Shown here piece by piece: positions 55,922-64,000 of a stretch of DNA of 64,000 nucleotides. The stretch is from Vicinamibacterales bacterium (GTDB lineage Bacteria; Acidobacteriota; Vicinamibacteria; Vicinamibacterales; UBA823). The notes under the pieces are model-generated. The model did not search any database. It was not told the origin of the DNA and worked only from the letters and a program-made list of their open reading frames with translations. Position 1 is the first letter of the stretch, and the number at the start of each line of letters is the position of its first letter. The position numbers were made by a program, and so were the translations under genes. Location: the NCBI GenBank assembly GCA_036012125.1, contig DASCOS010000035.1:1-64000 (forward strand), given 5' to 3'.

Positions 55922-57082
55922 TCACTTTAATAACTGCGTTACATATATCAGCAGTGCTGGAAAACCGTAAAACATAGTCGCGACATAGAACAGAGCTAAC
56001 TTCTTGGACCTAACAGCCGCCGCTGCAAGCATTCTGGCGGCCTGCAGTGGCACCTGACGAATCCTTCTAACGGGATAAATCAGTATCGTTCCGCTAAGGT
56101 TGAAAAACAAGTGCACTATGGCGATCTCGACCCCAGCCAAAGCATTCGGTCCGGACACGGCCAACGCGGCACCCATCGCAGTTATGGTCGTTCCGATGTT
56201 TGCACCGATCGTAATCGGAAACGCCTGTTCTAGCTTGAGGACGCCAGCGGCAGCTAACGGAACCATAATTGACGTCGTAATCGAACTCGATTGCACCATG
56301 ACGGTAACGATGACCCCAATCGCCATCGCGAACACCGCACTTGAACCAAGCGCACTGGCCACCGCGGTTTCGATGCGTGAGATTACCAAGGAACGCATCA
56401 ATTTTACGATTAGCCAAAGTGCTACAAAGATCAGCGCCGCGCTGATACCGACCAAGAAAAAAGCTTGTCCCCACTCTACGTTGAATATTGCTTCCGCTAA
56501 GCTCTGGATAGGGGTAAAAGCAAAGCTCAACAATGCCTTGAATGGGCTCTCATATGTGAAACTACCTATTCCGACAACTACCGTAGACAAGAATCTTGCA
56601 GTGCTCTGCAGATAGCCTGTCATTAATTCCAATGGCAGTAAGACCATTACCGCCAAGATGTTAAAGAAGTCATGGCAGCCGGCCATCGAGAACGCTCTTT
56701 CGAACTCGTCGCGCCGTCCCATGTGCGCCAATGAGACAACCGTACAGGTAACCGTCGTCCCAATATTGGCACCCATAATCATCGGAACAGCATTAGCTAA
56801 CGGCAGAGGGTTGTCCGGTGCGGCTACCAGTCCAACGATCATGGACGTCGACACCGATGAACTCTGCACTAGCGTTGTGGCCAGCACCCCTACGAAGATC
56901 CCGACAAAGGGATTTGCAGTCAGACTGAAGAAGCTGTCTAGGAAATCTGTACCGAACAGCTTGAATCCATCGCCGAGCCCTTTGACGCCAAGCAAAAATA
57001 CGAAAAGTAAAAACACAACCGACAGAACCCGTCGGATGACAGATGTGAGTTCTTGCTTTTCAGACGATGTGTGTCTTGTCAT
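55922..57082 (-). CDS. Na/Pi cotransporter family protein
   Basis: A 386-residue membrane protein of the NptA/YjbB family (PF02690 repeats). Two inverted repeats carry the QSSS hallmarks: QSSSVSTSMIVGLVA and QSSSITTSIMVPLAA, with matching GANIGTTVT and GANIGTTIT. It exchanges sodium and inorganic phosphate. The PhoU domain fused to the C-terminus in many relatives is a separate downstream gene here. It is the first gene of the transport run and has a near-consensus promoter about 120 bases upstream. Confidence 0.92.
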   Translation of the reverse strand: MTRHTSSEKQELTSVIRRVLSVVFLLFVFLLGVKGLGDGFKLFGTDFLDSFFSLTANPFVGIFVGVLATTLVQSSSVSTSMIVGLVAAPDNPLPLANAVPMIMGANIGTTVTCTVVSLAHMGRRDEFERAFSMAGCHDFFNILAVMVLLPLELMTGYLQSTARFLSTVVVGIGSFTYESPFKALLSFAFTPIQSLAEAIFNVEWGQAFFLVGISAALIFVALWLIVKLMRSLVISRIETAVASALGSSAVFAMAIGVIVTVMVQSSSITTSIMVPLAAAGVLKLEQAFPITIGANIGTTITAMGAALAVSGPNALAGVEIAIVHLFFNLSGTILIYPVRRIRQVPLQAARMLAAAAVRSKKLALFYVATMFYGFPALLIYVTQLLK

Positions 57083-57203
57083 TCAGCTTTACGAACTGAG
57101 TGAAGGAAGGAAAAGTACGAACGTCCCTTTTAAGATTGTGGGTTCGGAGAGTCTTGGACGTTCATACACCGCAGGAAAAAACGACCTGCAAAAAACCGTG
57201 GGG

Positions 57204-57232
57204 ATTCTAGGTCAGGCGTATAGGATTGTCAA
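57204..57232 (-). promoter_or_regulatory. Near-consensus promoter of the Na/Pi transport run
   Basis: On the minus strand: a perfect TTGACA (57227-57232), a 17-base spacer and TAGAAT (57204-57209), one mismatch from consensus. Transcription would start near 57197, giving a leader of about 115 bases. No Pho-box direct repeats are evident around it. Confidence 0.65.
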
Positions 57233-57363
57233 GGCGAAAACTACAAGATATAGACAAAAAAGTTAAATGTACCACAAGATGTTGAAAGATATGGACTAAT
57301 CCTGATTTTGCTCGATGCAAGCGGAAAATCGATCTTGTGGGCCTATTGCCCGCGACGAGGGTC

Positions 57364-57390
57364 AAGGGGGCAACCTCTCGCCGCCCCCTT
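57364..57390 (-). terminator. Strong GC hairpin after the PQQ gene
   Basis: AAGGGGGC and GCCCCCTT pair over eight bases with an eleven-base loop, about 17 bases after the stop of the leftward PQQ gene. A second small GGGC/GCCC hairpin follows. There is no T-run, so it may be an mRNA-stabilising 3' structure rather than an intrinsic terminator. Confidence 0.4.
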
Positions 57391-57406
57391 AACCGTTCGC
57401 TGCGCT

Positions 57407-59491
57407 TTAAGGTAGAGCCATGGCGGCCAGCCCGTCACTGAGTTGAACGATGACGTGCTGTTTGCCTTCATGTACCCAGGTCGACATGCCATACCGGGTG
57501 GTCCCAGGAATTTCAACAGCACCCAAACGGTCCCCAGTGCGCTTGTCGATCGCGAAGATGTGCGGGATACCATCACTGGTCTGACCAGAAGCGAAGAGGA
57601 GTGTGGGTGTCACGGTCATCGCAGCGTGGCCACGTCTTCCAGGATTACTAGGCACGTTGTTGACTCCCTGCAGGAGAGGGTGGTTGCGGATGGCTTCCTG
57701 CTGTTCTTCTGACGCATCGCCGTTCGGGATCACCCAAAGGTACTCGCCGGTGTTTAGGTCGATTGCACTGATCCGCCCGATGGGTCCCTTCCAGATCGAA
57801 AGACCGTCGATACTTTCCGGGTTGGCGCCAGAACGCCGGCCCCCGCCACCACCCATGCGGCTACGGGAAAAGGCGACGACGGTCGTCCCGGTTTGGGCTG
57901 GGCCCTCTTGCGGGGAATCAATACCAGGGGCCACTGATACGTCACTGCAACCGCTATGTGACGTAATGAAGATAACCCCTGACTGTGGGTCAGCTACGGG
58001 CGGACCGGAGATGTTCACACCGCCCGTACCCCCGGGGCAAACACGGGCTGGTCCGAGCCCTTGCTCGTTACCAATATGCGTGGGCGGATTGAAGAGAGGT
58101 GCGAAGGAATTTTCTCGTTGCGCAACGGCCAACGCGCGCTGTCTGATATCTGGGGTGTAGTCAATCAGGTGTTCCTCGGTACGCCCCTGTAGGTCGAATG
58201 GCGCTGGTTTAGTCGGGAACGGCTGTGTTGGCGAGAGTCGCTCGCCCGGCACGTTCGATTCAGGCACTTCACGTTCCTCGATTGGCCAGATGGGTTCTCC
58301 GGTCTCTCGGTTCAACGCGTACAGGAACGCCTGCTTAGTAGCTTGGTAGATACCCTTGATTTCCTGGCCATCAACGGTGACGTCCAAAAGGACCGGAGCC
58401 GTTGGGGTGTCGTAGTTCCAAATATCGTGATGCACCATTTGGTAGTGCCATGCCCGTTCACCAGTTTTAACGTCCAGTGCGATGAGACTTGCGGAAAAAA
58501 GATTATCGCCAGGGCGGAACCCACCATAAAAGTCCAGCGTGGCACTGTTGGTAGGGATGTAGACCAAGCCAAGCTCAGGGTCGGCTGACATGGGTGCCCA
58601 GGAAGAAACATCACCCGTCCACATCCAGGCGTCGTTTAACCAGGTCTCGTGACCGACTTCTCCAGGCCGTGGAATGACGTTGAACTTCCACAGAAAATCA
58701 CCGGTCCGTGCGTCGTAACCCAGAATGTCTCCCGGCACCATTTCCTGCCGGGTCTGGTTGTAGCCTTGCTCAGCTGAGTTACCCACGACGACCACATCGT
58801 TGACGACGATCGGTGGTGAGGAACTGGTGATGTAGCCAAGCTCAAGGGGGATCCCGGTGTATGGGTCGTAGGGCTGATTCGCGTTGAGCCAGGGACCCCA
58901 GTCCTGGATTAAATCTGCGACGAGGTCGACCGTGCCGGTTTGTCCAAAACCTTCGATCGGCACGGGCGCACCCCAATTCTCAAGCGGTCGTCCTGTTTCT
59001 GCGTCTAACGCGTGCAAGAAGAATGCTGGGCTAGTGATGAAGATGACCCCGCGGCCGTCGACCTTGGCATAGGCGACGCCCTTACCATAACCCTGCCGCA
59101 TGGAATACTCGAAGCGGGGAGTGTTCGGCTCGGTGAAGCTCCACAGCAGTTCGCCTGTCTCTGGGTCGAGAGCGATCACATGACGGCGATTACCGGTGAC
59201 CGTGATCAGTTTGCCACCAACATAACTCGCCGTGGCGCGGTTGGTGCTGGGCCCAAAACTTGATGCGTCCCACTCCCATGCCACCTCGAGGAACTCAAAA
59301 TTTGATGCGTCGATCTGGTCCGCTGGGGAATAGCGTGTGTGCCAGGCATCCCCACCGAGGTATGGCCACTCAGTATTTTCGCTCGCGGGGTCCTGCGCTC
59401 CGGCGACCATGGGTAGGGTCAGCAGGATGGTACAGGTGAGGGCGAGCCACATCCACAGTAGTCTTGAGCTTTGCCTCTTGCTTCTCATCAC
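57407..59491 (-). CDS. Exported PQQ-binding dehydrogenase, no haem domain
   Basis: A 694-residue quinoprotein of the PQQ-dependent dehydrogenase/glucose dehydrogenase-like superfamily. A signal peptide (about 12-33) is followed by [19 protein letters not shown] and propeller blades such as [26 protein letters not shown] and [15 protein letters not shown]. There is no CxxCH, so electrons must pass to an external acceptor, unlike the cytochrome-fused enzyme at 27.5 kb. GAGGAGGAGTG precedes the ATG, an unusually strong ribosome site. The substrate is unknown. Confidence 0.88.
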   Translation of the reverse strand: MMRSKRQSSRLLWMWLALTCTILLTLPMVAGAQDPASENTEWPYLGGDAWHTRYSPADQIDASNFEFLEVAWEWDASSFGPSTNRATASYVGGKLITVTGNRRHVIALDPETGELLWSFTEPNTPRFEYSMRQGYGKGVAYAKVDGRGVIFITSPAFFLHALDAETGRPLENWGAPVPIEGFGQTGTVDLVADLIQDWGPWLNANQPYDPYTGIPLELGYITSSSPPIVVNDVVVVGNSAEQGYNQTRQEMVPGDILGYDARTGDFLWKFNVIPRPGEVGHETWLNDAWMWTGDVSSWAPMSADPELGLVYIPTNSATLDFYGGFRPGDNLFSASLIALDVKTGERAWHYQMVHHDIWNYDTPTAPVLLDVTVDGQEIKGIYQATKQAFLYALNRETGEPIWPIEEREVPESNVPGERLSPTQPFPTKPAPFDLQGRTEEHLIDYTPDIRQRALAVAQRENSFAPLFNPPTHIGNEQGLGPARVCPGGTGGVNISGPPVADPQSGVIFITSHSGCSDVSVAPGIDSPQEGPAQTGTTVVAFSRSRMGGGGGRRSGANPESIDGLSIWKGPIGRISAIDLNTGEYLWVIPNGDASEEQQEAIRNHPLLQGVNNVPSNPGRRGHAAMTVTPTLLFASGQTSDGIPHIFAIDKRTGDRLGAVEIPGTTRYGMSTWVHEGKQHVIVQLSDGLAAMALP

Positions 59492-59631
59492 TCCTCCTCG
59501 AATTCTGTTGAGCGAACGGGAAGTAGATCGTCGAAATTCTAACCCAGTCAGGGAGATATAGGGGAAACGGTGCTAACCTTTCTTTTGTATACCCAGTTTG
59601 CCCAGAGCGGTTGAAGCGCATATCACAAGCG

Positions 59632-60855
59632 ATGAATACTCGTGGTTACGTCATTGTTACCGCCTCGTATTGGGCTCTGACCTTGACGGATGGTGCGCTC
59701 CGTATGCTGGTGACGTTGTACTTTCACCAGCTTGGTTACACTTCGCTCGACCTTGCCCTACTCTTTCTTCTCTACGAGTTTTGCGGCATTCTCACCAACT
59801 TGCTTGGTGGGTGGCTTGCGGCACGCTTAGGTCTGCGCGTCACACTCCTGGCCGGCTTGTGGTTGCAAGTCGTGGCCTTGCTGATGCTCTCGTTCGTGCA
59901 GCCAACGTGGACACTGGTGTTATCAGTTGGCTATGTAATGGCCGCTCAGGCGCTCTCGGGTATCGCTAAGGACTTAATGAAGTTGAGTTCCAAGAGTGCC
60001 GTCAAATCTTTTGTGTCTGGACAAGATGCATCCACTTTGTTTCGATGGGTTGGCTGGTTGACTGGCTCCAAGAATGCTCTCAAAGGATTGGGTTTCTTTA
60101 TGGGCGGCGTGATGTTGGACACAATCGGTTTTTCCTTTTCGCTCTGGGTCATGGCTGGCGGACTCTTGGCCGTTTTGGTGCTGGCGACAGGGCAGCTAAC
60201 GAGAGACCTTGGCAGGAGTAAGCGCCAAGTGACCTTTTCACAGATATTTTCCAGACGCCCCGCAATCAATATTCTTTCACTTGGTCGTCTCTGTCTGTTC
60301 GGTTCACGTGACGTTTGGTTCGTCGTGGCACTGCCGCTATTTTTAATCGATGTGATGGGCTGGAGCTTCGCGTGGGTCGGTGCCTGTCTCGCAAGTTGGA
60401 TTATCGGCTACGGCTTGGTGCAAGCGGTTGCGCCTAAGGCTTTGAGTATTGCTGGCGAGTCAGTCATAACTGCTCGGACAGCTCAAATCTGCGGCAGCGT
60501 GTTGATAGTGGTGTCTGGCGGTCTAGCCATGGGTGCCTCGAATGTTATGCCGTCGATTGGCGTAGTGCTCACAGGTCTTGCCGCGTTCGGTATTGTCTTT
60601 GCTCTAAACTCATCCGTGCATTCGTATCTGGTGCTGGCGTACGCTGAATTTGATACGGTGGCAATGGACGTTGGTTTTTATTACATGGCCAATGCGGCAG
60701 GACGGTTGCTCGGCACGTTGATGTCGGGATGGTTATACCTGGAGACCGGACTGGCAGGGTGTTTATGGATGTCTATGGGTTTGGTTGTAACGGCCACCGG
60801 CCTTATGTTCGCCTTGCCGCCCATTAAGTATGCATCGGCGCCGACATCGAAATGA
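59632..60855 (+). CDS. arsJ: ArsJ-type organoarsenical MFS exporter
   Basis: A 407-residue major facilitator with about 12 helices. It matches the ArsJ family closely in my recollection of that sequence: YWALTLTDGALRMLVTLYFH, the AAQALSGIAKDLMKLSSKSA block, GSKNALKGLGFFMGG, FGSRDVWFVVALPLFL and SWIIGYGLVQAVAPKAL. ArsJ exports 1-arseno-3-phosphoglycerate, made by a GAPDH usually encoded next to arsJ. No GAPDH, arsR or arsC adjoins it here. The start is ATG 59632; an upstream TTG is possible. Its stop abuts a livF remnant, and the last residues may be altered by that junction. Confidence 0.87.
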   Translation: MNTRGYVIVTASYWALTLTDGALRMLVTLYFHQLGYTSLDLALLFLLYEFCGILTNLLGGWLAARLGLRVTLLAGLWLQVVALLMLSFVQPTWTLVLSVGYVMAAQALSGIAKDLMKLSSKSAVKSFVSGQDASTLFRWVGWLTGSKNALKGLGFFMGGVMLDTIGFSFSLWVMAGGLLAVLVLATGQLTRDLGRSKRQVTFSQIFSRRPAINILSLGRLCLFGSRDVWFVVALPLFLIDVMGWSFAWVGACLASWIIGYGLVQAVAPKALSIAGESVITARTAQICGSVLIVVSGGLAMGASNVMPSIGVVLTGLAAFGIVFALNSSVHSYLVLAYAEFDTVAMDVGFYYMANAAGRLLGTLMSGWLYLETGLAGCLWMSMGLVVTATGLMFALPPIKYASAPTSK

Positions 60856-60856
60856 G

Positions 60857-61072
60857 CGGTTGCGCAAGCATCGCGCGCGTAATCGCGAACATTTACTGCT
60901 GCCCTCCCGAGAGATCACCAGCACGCTGGTGCTGACGTCTATGCAAGTTCGGAAGACGCTCGAAGAGACGATCTCGATCCGTCGCGACGTCGTCCTTATC
61001 GGAACGCGTGTACGCGCCCATGTCGAGATTCTCTCTCACCGTCATTTCGAGGAACACCCGACGGCCTGCAGG
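60857..61072 (-). pseudogene. livF remnant (branched-chain amino acid ABC transporter ATPase)
   Basis: Reading the minus strand gives 72 codons matching the middle of LivF: PAGRRVFLEMTVRENL, DMGAY, then RAGDLSGGQQ, a stop codon (TAA at 60893-60895) where the family has another Gln, and MFAITRAMLAQP. The ABC signature LSGGQ is intact, but Walker A is missing on the 5' side and a normal Walker B on the 3' side. The fragment overlaps the last ten codons of pxpA in another frame and ends one base from the arsJ stop. It is a decayed, truncated gene left at a rearrangement boundary. Confidence 0.82.
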
Positions 61073-61809
61073 GTAACGTCCGCCGTCTCGAGCGCGGCCT
61101 TGAGTTTCTCGGTGAGCCGTTCCGCCCCCTGGGTGTCGCCGTGCACGCAGACCGTTTCGGCGGCGAGGGTGACAGTCGAGCCGTCAGTCGCCTGGACCGT
61201 GCCTTTGAGCACCATCTGGAGCACGCGTGAGACGACCCGCTCAGGGTCATGGATCACCGTCGCAGCCTCTCGACGTGAGGCCAGAGCACCGTCGGGTGTA
61301 TAGGCGCGGTCGGCGAACGCCTCCGCCGCGACCCTGAGGCCGGCAGCACGTCCGGCGATGAGAAGTTCCGAGCCTGCTAGGCCGAAGAGGATCAACGAAC
61401 GGTCAAGGGTAGCAACGCCGCGTGCAATCGCGGCCGCGATGTCGGCGTCGCGCGCGGCCAGATTGTAGAGCGCACCGTGCGCCTTGACGTGCTGTAGCCG
61501 CGTCCCCTCGGCTGCGGCGAGGCCGGCGACCGCGCTGACTTGATACATGACGAAGTCCTCAACCTCGTCCGGTGTCACCTTCATCTCGCGTCGCCCGAAT
61601 CCGACCAGGTCGGGAAACCCCGGATGCGCGCCAATCGCCACGCCAGACGCGAGAGCCAGTCGGATCGTCCGTCGGATCACCGAGGGATCCCCGGCGTGAA
61701 AGCCGCAGGCAATGTTCGCCGACGTGATGCTCCGCATCACGCACTCGTCGTTGCCGATGGTGTAGGAGCCGAACGACTCCCCCATGTCGCAATTGAGGTC
61801 GATTCTCAT
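61042..61809 (-). CDS. pxpA: 5-oxoprolinase subunit A (LamB/YcsF family)
   Basis: A 255-residue protein of the PxpA family, which with PxpB and PxpC hydrolyses 5-oxoproline to glutamate using ATP. Diagnostic are IDLNCDMGESFGSYTIGND at the start, SANIACGFHAGDP (29-41) and GAHPGFPDLVGFGRREM. PxpB and PxpC are not adjacent. The last residues (QAVGCSSK) are read from sequence that in another frame encodes the livF remnant, so the native C-terminus may have been replaced. The gene has clearly higher G+C than genes to its left. Confidence 0.9.
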   Translation of the reverse strand: MRIDLNCDMGESFGSYTIGNDECVMRSITSANIACGFHAGDPSVIRRTIRLALASGVAIGAHPGFPDLVGFGRREMKVTPDEVEDFVMYQVSAVAGLAAAEGTRLQHVKAHGALYNLAARDADIAAAIARGVATLDRSLILFGLAGSELLIAGRAAGLRVAAEAFADRAYTPDGALASRREAATVIHDPERVVSRVLQMVLKGTVQATDGSTVTLAAETVCVHGDTQGAERLTEKLKAALETADVTLQAVGCSSK

Positions 61810-61876
61810 GAAGAAAGTTGGGTCAGCACTTGGTGGGGAGGAGCCGAAGTGTGGAATTCAGCCTTCGCCCAGCCCG

Positions 61877-61904
61877 ATCGTAGACAACCCGACGGCGTTG
61901 TCAA
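61877..61904 (-). promoter_or_regulatory. Candidate pxpA promoter with internal dyad
   Basis: On the minus strand: TTGACA (61899-61904), a 16-base spacer and TACGAT (61877-61882), about 68 bases before the pxpA ATG. Inside the spacer lies an inverted repeat GACAAC-N8-GTTGTC (61883-61902) that could bind a dimeric regulator. Confidence 0.42.
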
Positions 61905-62021
61905 GTCACGCGAGAGGCTGGCAGCATCGGGGAAGTGCCCCCGCCTTTGCACGGACGCCAGTAGCTGCCTTGCCTGATCTGTCAGACCTGTCCGTAGCCC
62001 TATGAGTTCTTCCGCAGCCTG

Positions 62022-64000
62022 CTAGAACCCGTATTCCAGTCCCAGATAAGAGCTTCGGCCGACCTCGTTGACCCGCTGCCTCATGAACGGGTTCAGCGAG
62101 TTCAGATGGGTCGCGTAGGTCTCGTCAGTCAAGTTTTCCACTCCCAGCTTCACCGACACCCCCCGACCGAGTGCGATGCTGGCCCGCAGATCGAGAACGG
62201 TCCAGCCCTCGGTCGCCTGCTCGAGCCGCGTCGTGGCCACCCGGTTCTGAGCGCTCGCCACCGTCACCCCCAGCTCGATCCAGCGTTGCAAGTCCCGGGT
62301 GTGCGCCTGAATCGCATAACGCTGCTCGAACGGCTCGATCCCGAACACCGGTTCGTTGAGCTCTTCGTCCTCAGCCCAGACGTAGCTATACGAGGCGCTC
62401 ACGTCCGCGTAAGGGCCGAGATCCGACTCGGCCTGCAGCTCGAAGCCGGCGAACTGGGCTTCGCTGCCGTTGATGTAGCGAAAGACCGTGTTCGGGCTGA
62501 GCGGCAGCCGTTTCGGCAGCGACTGGTCAGGCACGACGGTGATGTAGTTGTCGATGGTGCGATAGAAAATGTCGGCGGTGATCGACGCTCGCGCCACCTG
62601 GAACAGACTGCCGACATTGACCTCCAGCGCCTCCTCCGGTCTCAGGGCCGGGTTCCCCATGAACTCGGCCGCGGTCTGGAACTTGGTGGACGGAAACCGG
62701 TCTGAGTACCGCTCCATCGGCGTGGCGCTTCGCACGCTCCGGCCGACTCCGGCCGAGACGACGAATGCGCCGGTCACCGGCAGGGTGGCGTTCACGGCGG
62801 CGCTGACGTTCGTTTCGGTCTGGTTGATCGAACCCGTGGTATTGGCGGAGAAGAAGTCCGAGACCACGCCAGCCGACGCGTCGAGCGCGTCGACCCGCAC
62901 AGTAGCACCGAGCTGTCCGCCGCCCCAGGCGTAGATCGCCTGGGCGTACCCACCGATATTCGTCAGACCGGCGTCTGGCCAGACGATGTCGCTGAAGATC
63001 AGGGAGTCGTTCGAGCGCCGGAAGATCGACCGGCTGGCGTTCTGTTCCAGGCGCGTCAGGTCGGTTCCAAGCTTCCAGTCGATCGTGCCCTGGTCAAGCA
63101 TCACGTAAAACCGCCCGCCGGTCGTGTCCGATTCGGTCGGTAGCTCGACCCGCAGGCCAAACGGCGGGATTCGCCCCAGCATGTCGAAAGCCGTCGGTTT
63201 CTCGTCGTTGTTCATCAGGTGGTCTTTGAGGTTGGCGTAGACCTGACCGTGTATCTCGGACACGATCGACGCCTGCGGTCGCCAGGTCACCTCACCGGCG
63301 TGCGAGTGCGTCTTGAAGAAGGTCGCATCGAGAATCCGACCCGCGTAGTCGATGTCACGCTGCTCCTGATACCCGCCCAGATACTCGATGGTGGTTGCCG
63401 CGTTCGGTTTGAAGGCGGCGGTCCAGCGGGTGTCGAACGACTCGTAGTCGCCTGGAATCAGGTTGTTGTCGCCATCCTCGTAGTCGTTCGCCGCCCGGGT
63501 GTTGTGGTACACGGCGAACCGGGCGCGATCGTTGCTACCCCAGACACCGGCGAAGCCGTCGGTGCCGTCGCCGCTCTGCGCGTAGTTGGCGCCGACACGA
63601 CCACCCAGGACGAACTCGCCGCCGGAAAACGCTGGCCGGAACGTCTCGATACGCACAGCGCTGAGGGCACCGGCCCCCCAGGTCAGCGCCCACGGCCCTT
63701 TGACGACGCGCACCGCCTGCAAGGTGTGCGGGCTGACATGGCTAATGTCCGAGTCCATCCGGGCTGGGCCAGCGGCGTATGTGCGAGTGCCGTCGACGAA
63801 CATCGCTACCTGTGTCTCCTGGAGACCGCGAATCGTTGGCTCCAGGTTGATCGGCCCGCGCCGCGTGGCCGAGAGGCCCGCCTTGGTGCGCAGGTGCTCA
63901 GCGACGTCACGGACGGCGCGTTGCTCCGCCTCGGTCGCCGACACGACGACCTCCATGGCCAGTTCCGGCATGGTGGCGGTGACGACCACCTCCTGTCTGA
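62022..64000 (-). CDS. TonB-dependent receptor, 5' end outside window
   Basis: At least 658 residues of an outer-membrane TonB-dependent receptor; the reading frame continues past the right edge through RQEVVV, so signal peptide and true start lie beyond it. The plug domain is clear (RRGPINLEPTIRGLQETQVAMFVDGTR, VRVVKGPWALTWGAGAL region), and the 22-strand barrel ends in SYLGLEYGF with a terminal Phe. Substrate may be a metal chelate or organic ligand; strand loops give no hint. It shares the G+C-rich character of pxpA and lies about 210 bases upstream of it on the same strand. Confidence 0.9.
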   Translation of the reverse strand, partial: RQEVVVTATMPELAMEVVVSATEAEQRAVRDVAEHLRTKAGLSATRRGPINLEPTIRGLQETQVAMFVDGTRTYAAGPARMDSDISHVSPHTLQAVRVVKGPWALTWGAGALSAVRIETFRPAFSGGEFVLGGRVGANYAQSGDGTDGFAGVWGSNDRARFAVYHNTRAANDYEDGDNNLIPGDYESFDTRWTAAFKPNAATTIEYLGGYQEQRDIDYAGRILDATFFKTHSHAGEVTWRPQASIVSEIHGQVYANLKDHLMNNDEKPTAFDMLGRIPPFGLRVELPTESDTTGGRFYVMLDQGTIDWKLGTDLTRLEQNASRSIFRRSNDSLIFSDIVWPDAGLTNIGGYAQAIYAWGGGQLGATVRVDALDASAGVVSDFFSANTTGSINQTETNVSAAVNATLPVTGAFVVSAGVGRSVRSATPMERYSDRFPSTKFQTAAEFMGNPALRPEEALEVNVGSLFQVARASITADIFYRTIDNYITVVPDQSLPKRLPLSPNTVFRYINGSEAQFAGFELQAESDLGPYADVSASYSYVWAEDEELNEPVFGIEPFEQRYAIQAHTRDLQRWIELGVTVASAQNRVATTRLEQATEGWTVLDLRASIALGRGVSVKLGVENLTDETYATHLNSLNPFMRQRVNEVGRSSYLGLEYGF

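Larger units (their letters stand above)
57083..57406. other. Gene-free spacer with promoter and hairpins
   Basis: The 324 bases hold the leftward promoter of the Na/Pi run at its left and hairpins downstream of the PQQ gene at its right. The middle is A/T-rich. A GCAGG/CCTGC hairpin with an A-rich loop (57171-57189) lies in the predicted 5' leader. A plus-strand frame reading in from the transporter's antisense strand is open but has no gene-like start. Confidence 0.5.

Noticed and set aside
56658-57266. A 202-codon plus-strand reading frame across the Na/Pi gene start and spacer
   Set aside because: Most of it is antisense to the clear Na/Pi transporter, it has no ribosome site, and it runs over the consensus leftward promoter.
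57364-57390. GC hairpin as a certain rho-independent terminator
   Set aside because: The stem is strong but there is no T-run in the leftward reading, so it is only listed as a candidate.
60830-61303. A 157-codon plus-strand reading frame between arsJ and pxpA
   Set aside because: It is antisense to pxpA and to the livF remnant; its Arg/His-rich translation is typical of a shadow frame in G+C-rich DNA.
61807-62021. An open minus-strand frame following the TonB receptor stop and ending at the pxpA ATG
   Set aside because: It has no start codon near the receptor stop, the receptor ends in a canonical terminal Phe, and the predicted pxpA promoter lies inside it; openness is expected at this G+C content.
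1-64000. CRISPR arrays, intact transposons, prophage or toxin-antitoxin modules
   Set aside because: No regularly spaced repeats, transposases, integrases, phage structural genes or recognised toxin-antitoxin pairs were found on either strand.

Overview
The window looks like an ordinary chromosomal segment of a Gram-negative, probably aerobic heterotroph. It carries outer-membrane porin and TonB-receptor genes, an RND efflux pair, periplasmic quinoproteins and many Sec- or Tat-exported enzymes. The mix of PQQ enzymes, a GMC/subunit-3 pair, S9 and M14 peptidases, a D-aminoacylase-like amidohydrolase, a DUF255 protein and several TPR proteins resembles Acidobacteriota of the Vicinamibacteria type. 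That assignment is inferred from gene content; there is no rRNA or other phylogenetic marker here to settle it. I see no CRISPR array, intact insertion sequence, prophage or rRNA.

Layout. Positions 1-400: a minus-strand tRNA run, Arg(TCG)-Arg(CCG)-Lys(CTT). Positions 0.4-8.5 kb: two MBL-fold hydrolases, a ROK sugar kinase, an exported DUF255 protein, a lone dihydrolipoyl dehydrogenase, a small CxxC protein, tRNA-His and an exported RidA-like protein. Positions 8.5-14.1 kb (minus): RND adaptor, RND pump and a TPR protein. Positions 14.4-21.8 kb (plus): a three-subunit molybdenum hydroxylase with Tat signal and 4Fe-4S-type FAD subunit, an LctP-type permease and a TPR protein. Positions 21.9-32.9 kb (minus): a degradative/redox block (M14 peptidase, CHRD protein, cytochrome c-PQQ dehydrogenase, gluconate-dehydrogenase-like subunit 3, GMC oxidoreductase, S9 peptidase), with tRNA-Arg(TCT) just upstream. 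Positions 33.1-36.6 kb: a metzincin-type surface protein, an SGNH hydrolase, a GNAT acetyltransferase and a small exported protein.

Positions 36.9-42.4 kb: the branched-chain amino acid operon ilvD-ilvB-ilvN-ilvC. Its leader reads as a complete transcription attenuator: a sigma70-like promoter, a 46-codon Leu/Val-rich leader ORF, and mutually exclusive antiterminator and terminator hairpins. I consider this the best regulatory find in the window. Positions 42.4-48.3 kb: amidohydrolase, esterase, PafA-like phosphatase, MsrA, an exported protein of unknown function and tRNA-Pro. Positions 48.4-52.0 kb (minus): amidase-GerMN-rph-rdgB. Positions 52.2-57.2 kb (minus): a compact transport run (Na/Pi cotransporter, PhoU-like, dicarboxylate symporter, 66-codon ORF, porin) behind a near-consensus promoter. 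Positions 57.4-60.9 kb: a second PQQ enzyme and the organoarsenical exporter arsJ.

Positions 60.85-64 kb: the sequence becomes visibly richer in G+C. At the junction lies a truncated livF (branched-chain amino acid ABC ATPase) pseudogene on the minus strand. It has an internal stop just after its LSGGQ signature, overlaps the 3' end of pxpA and abuts the stop of arsJ. It marks a deletion or recombination scar, or an assembly join. A TonB-dependent receptor runs off the right edge.
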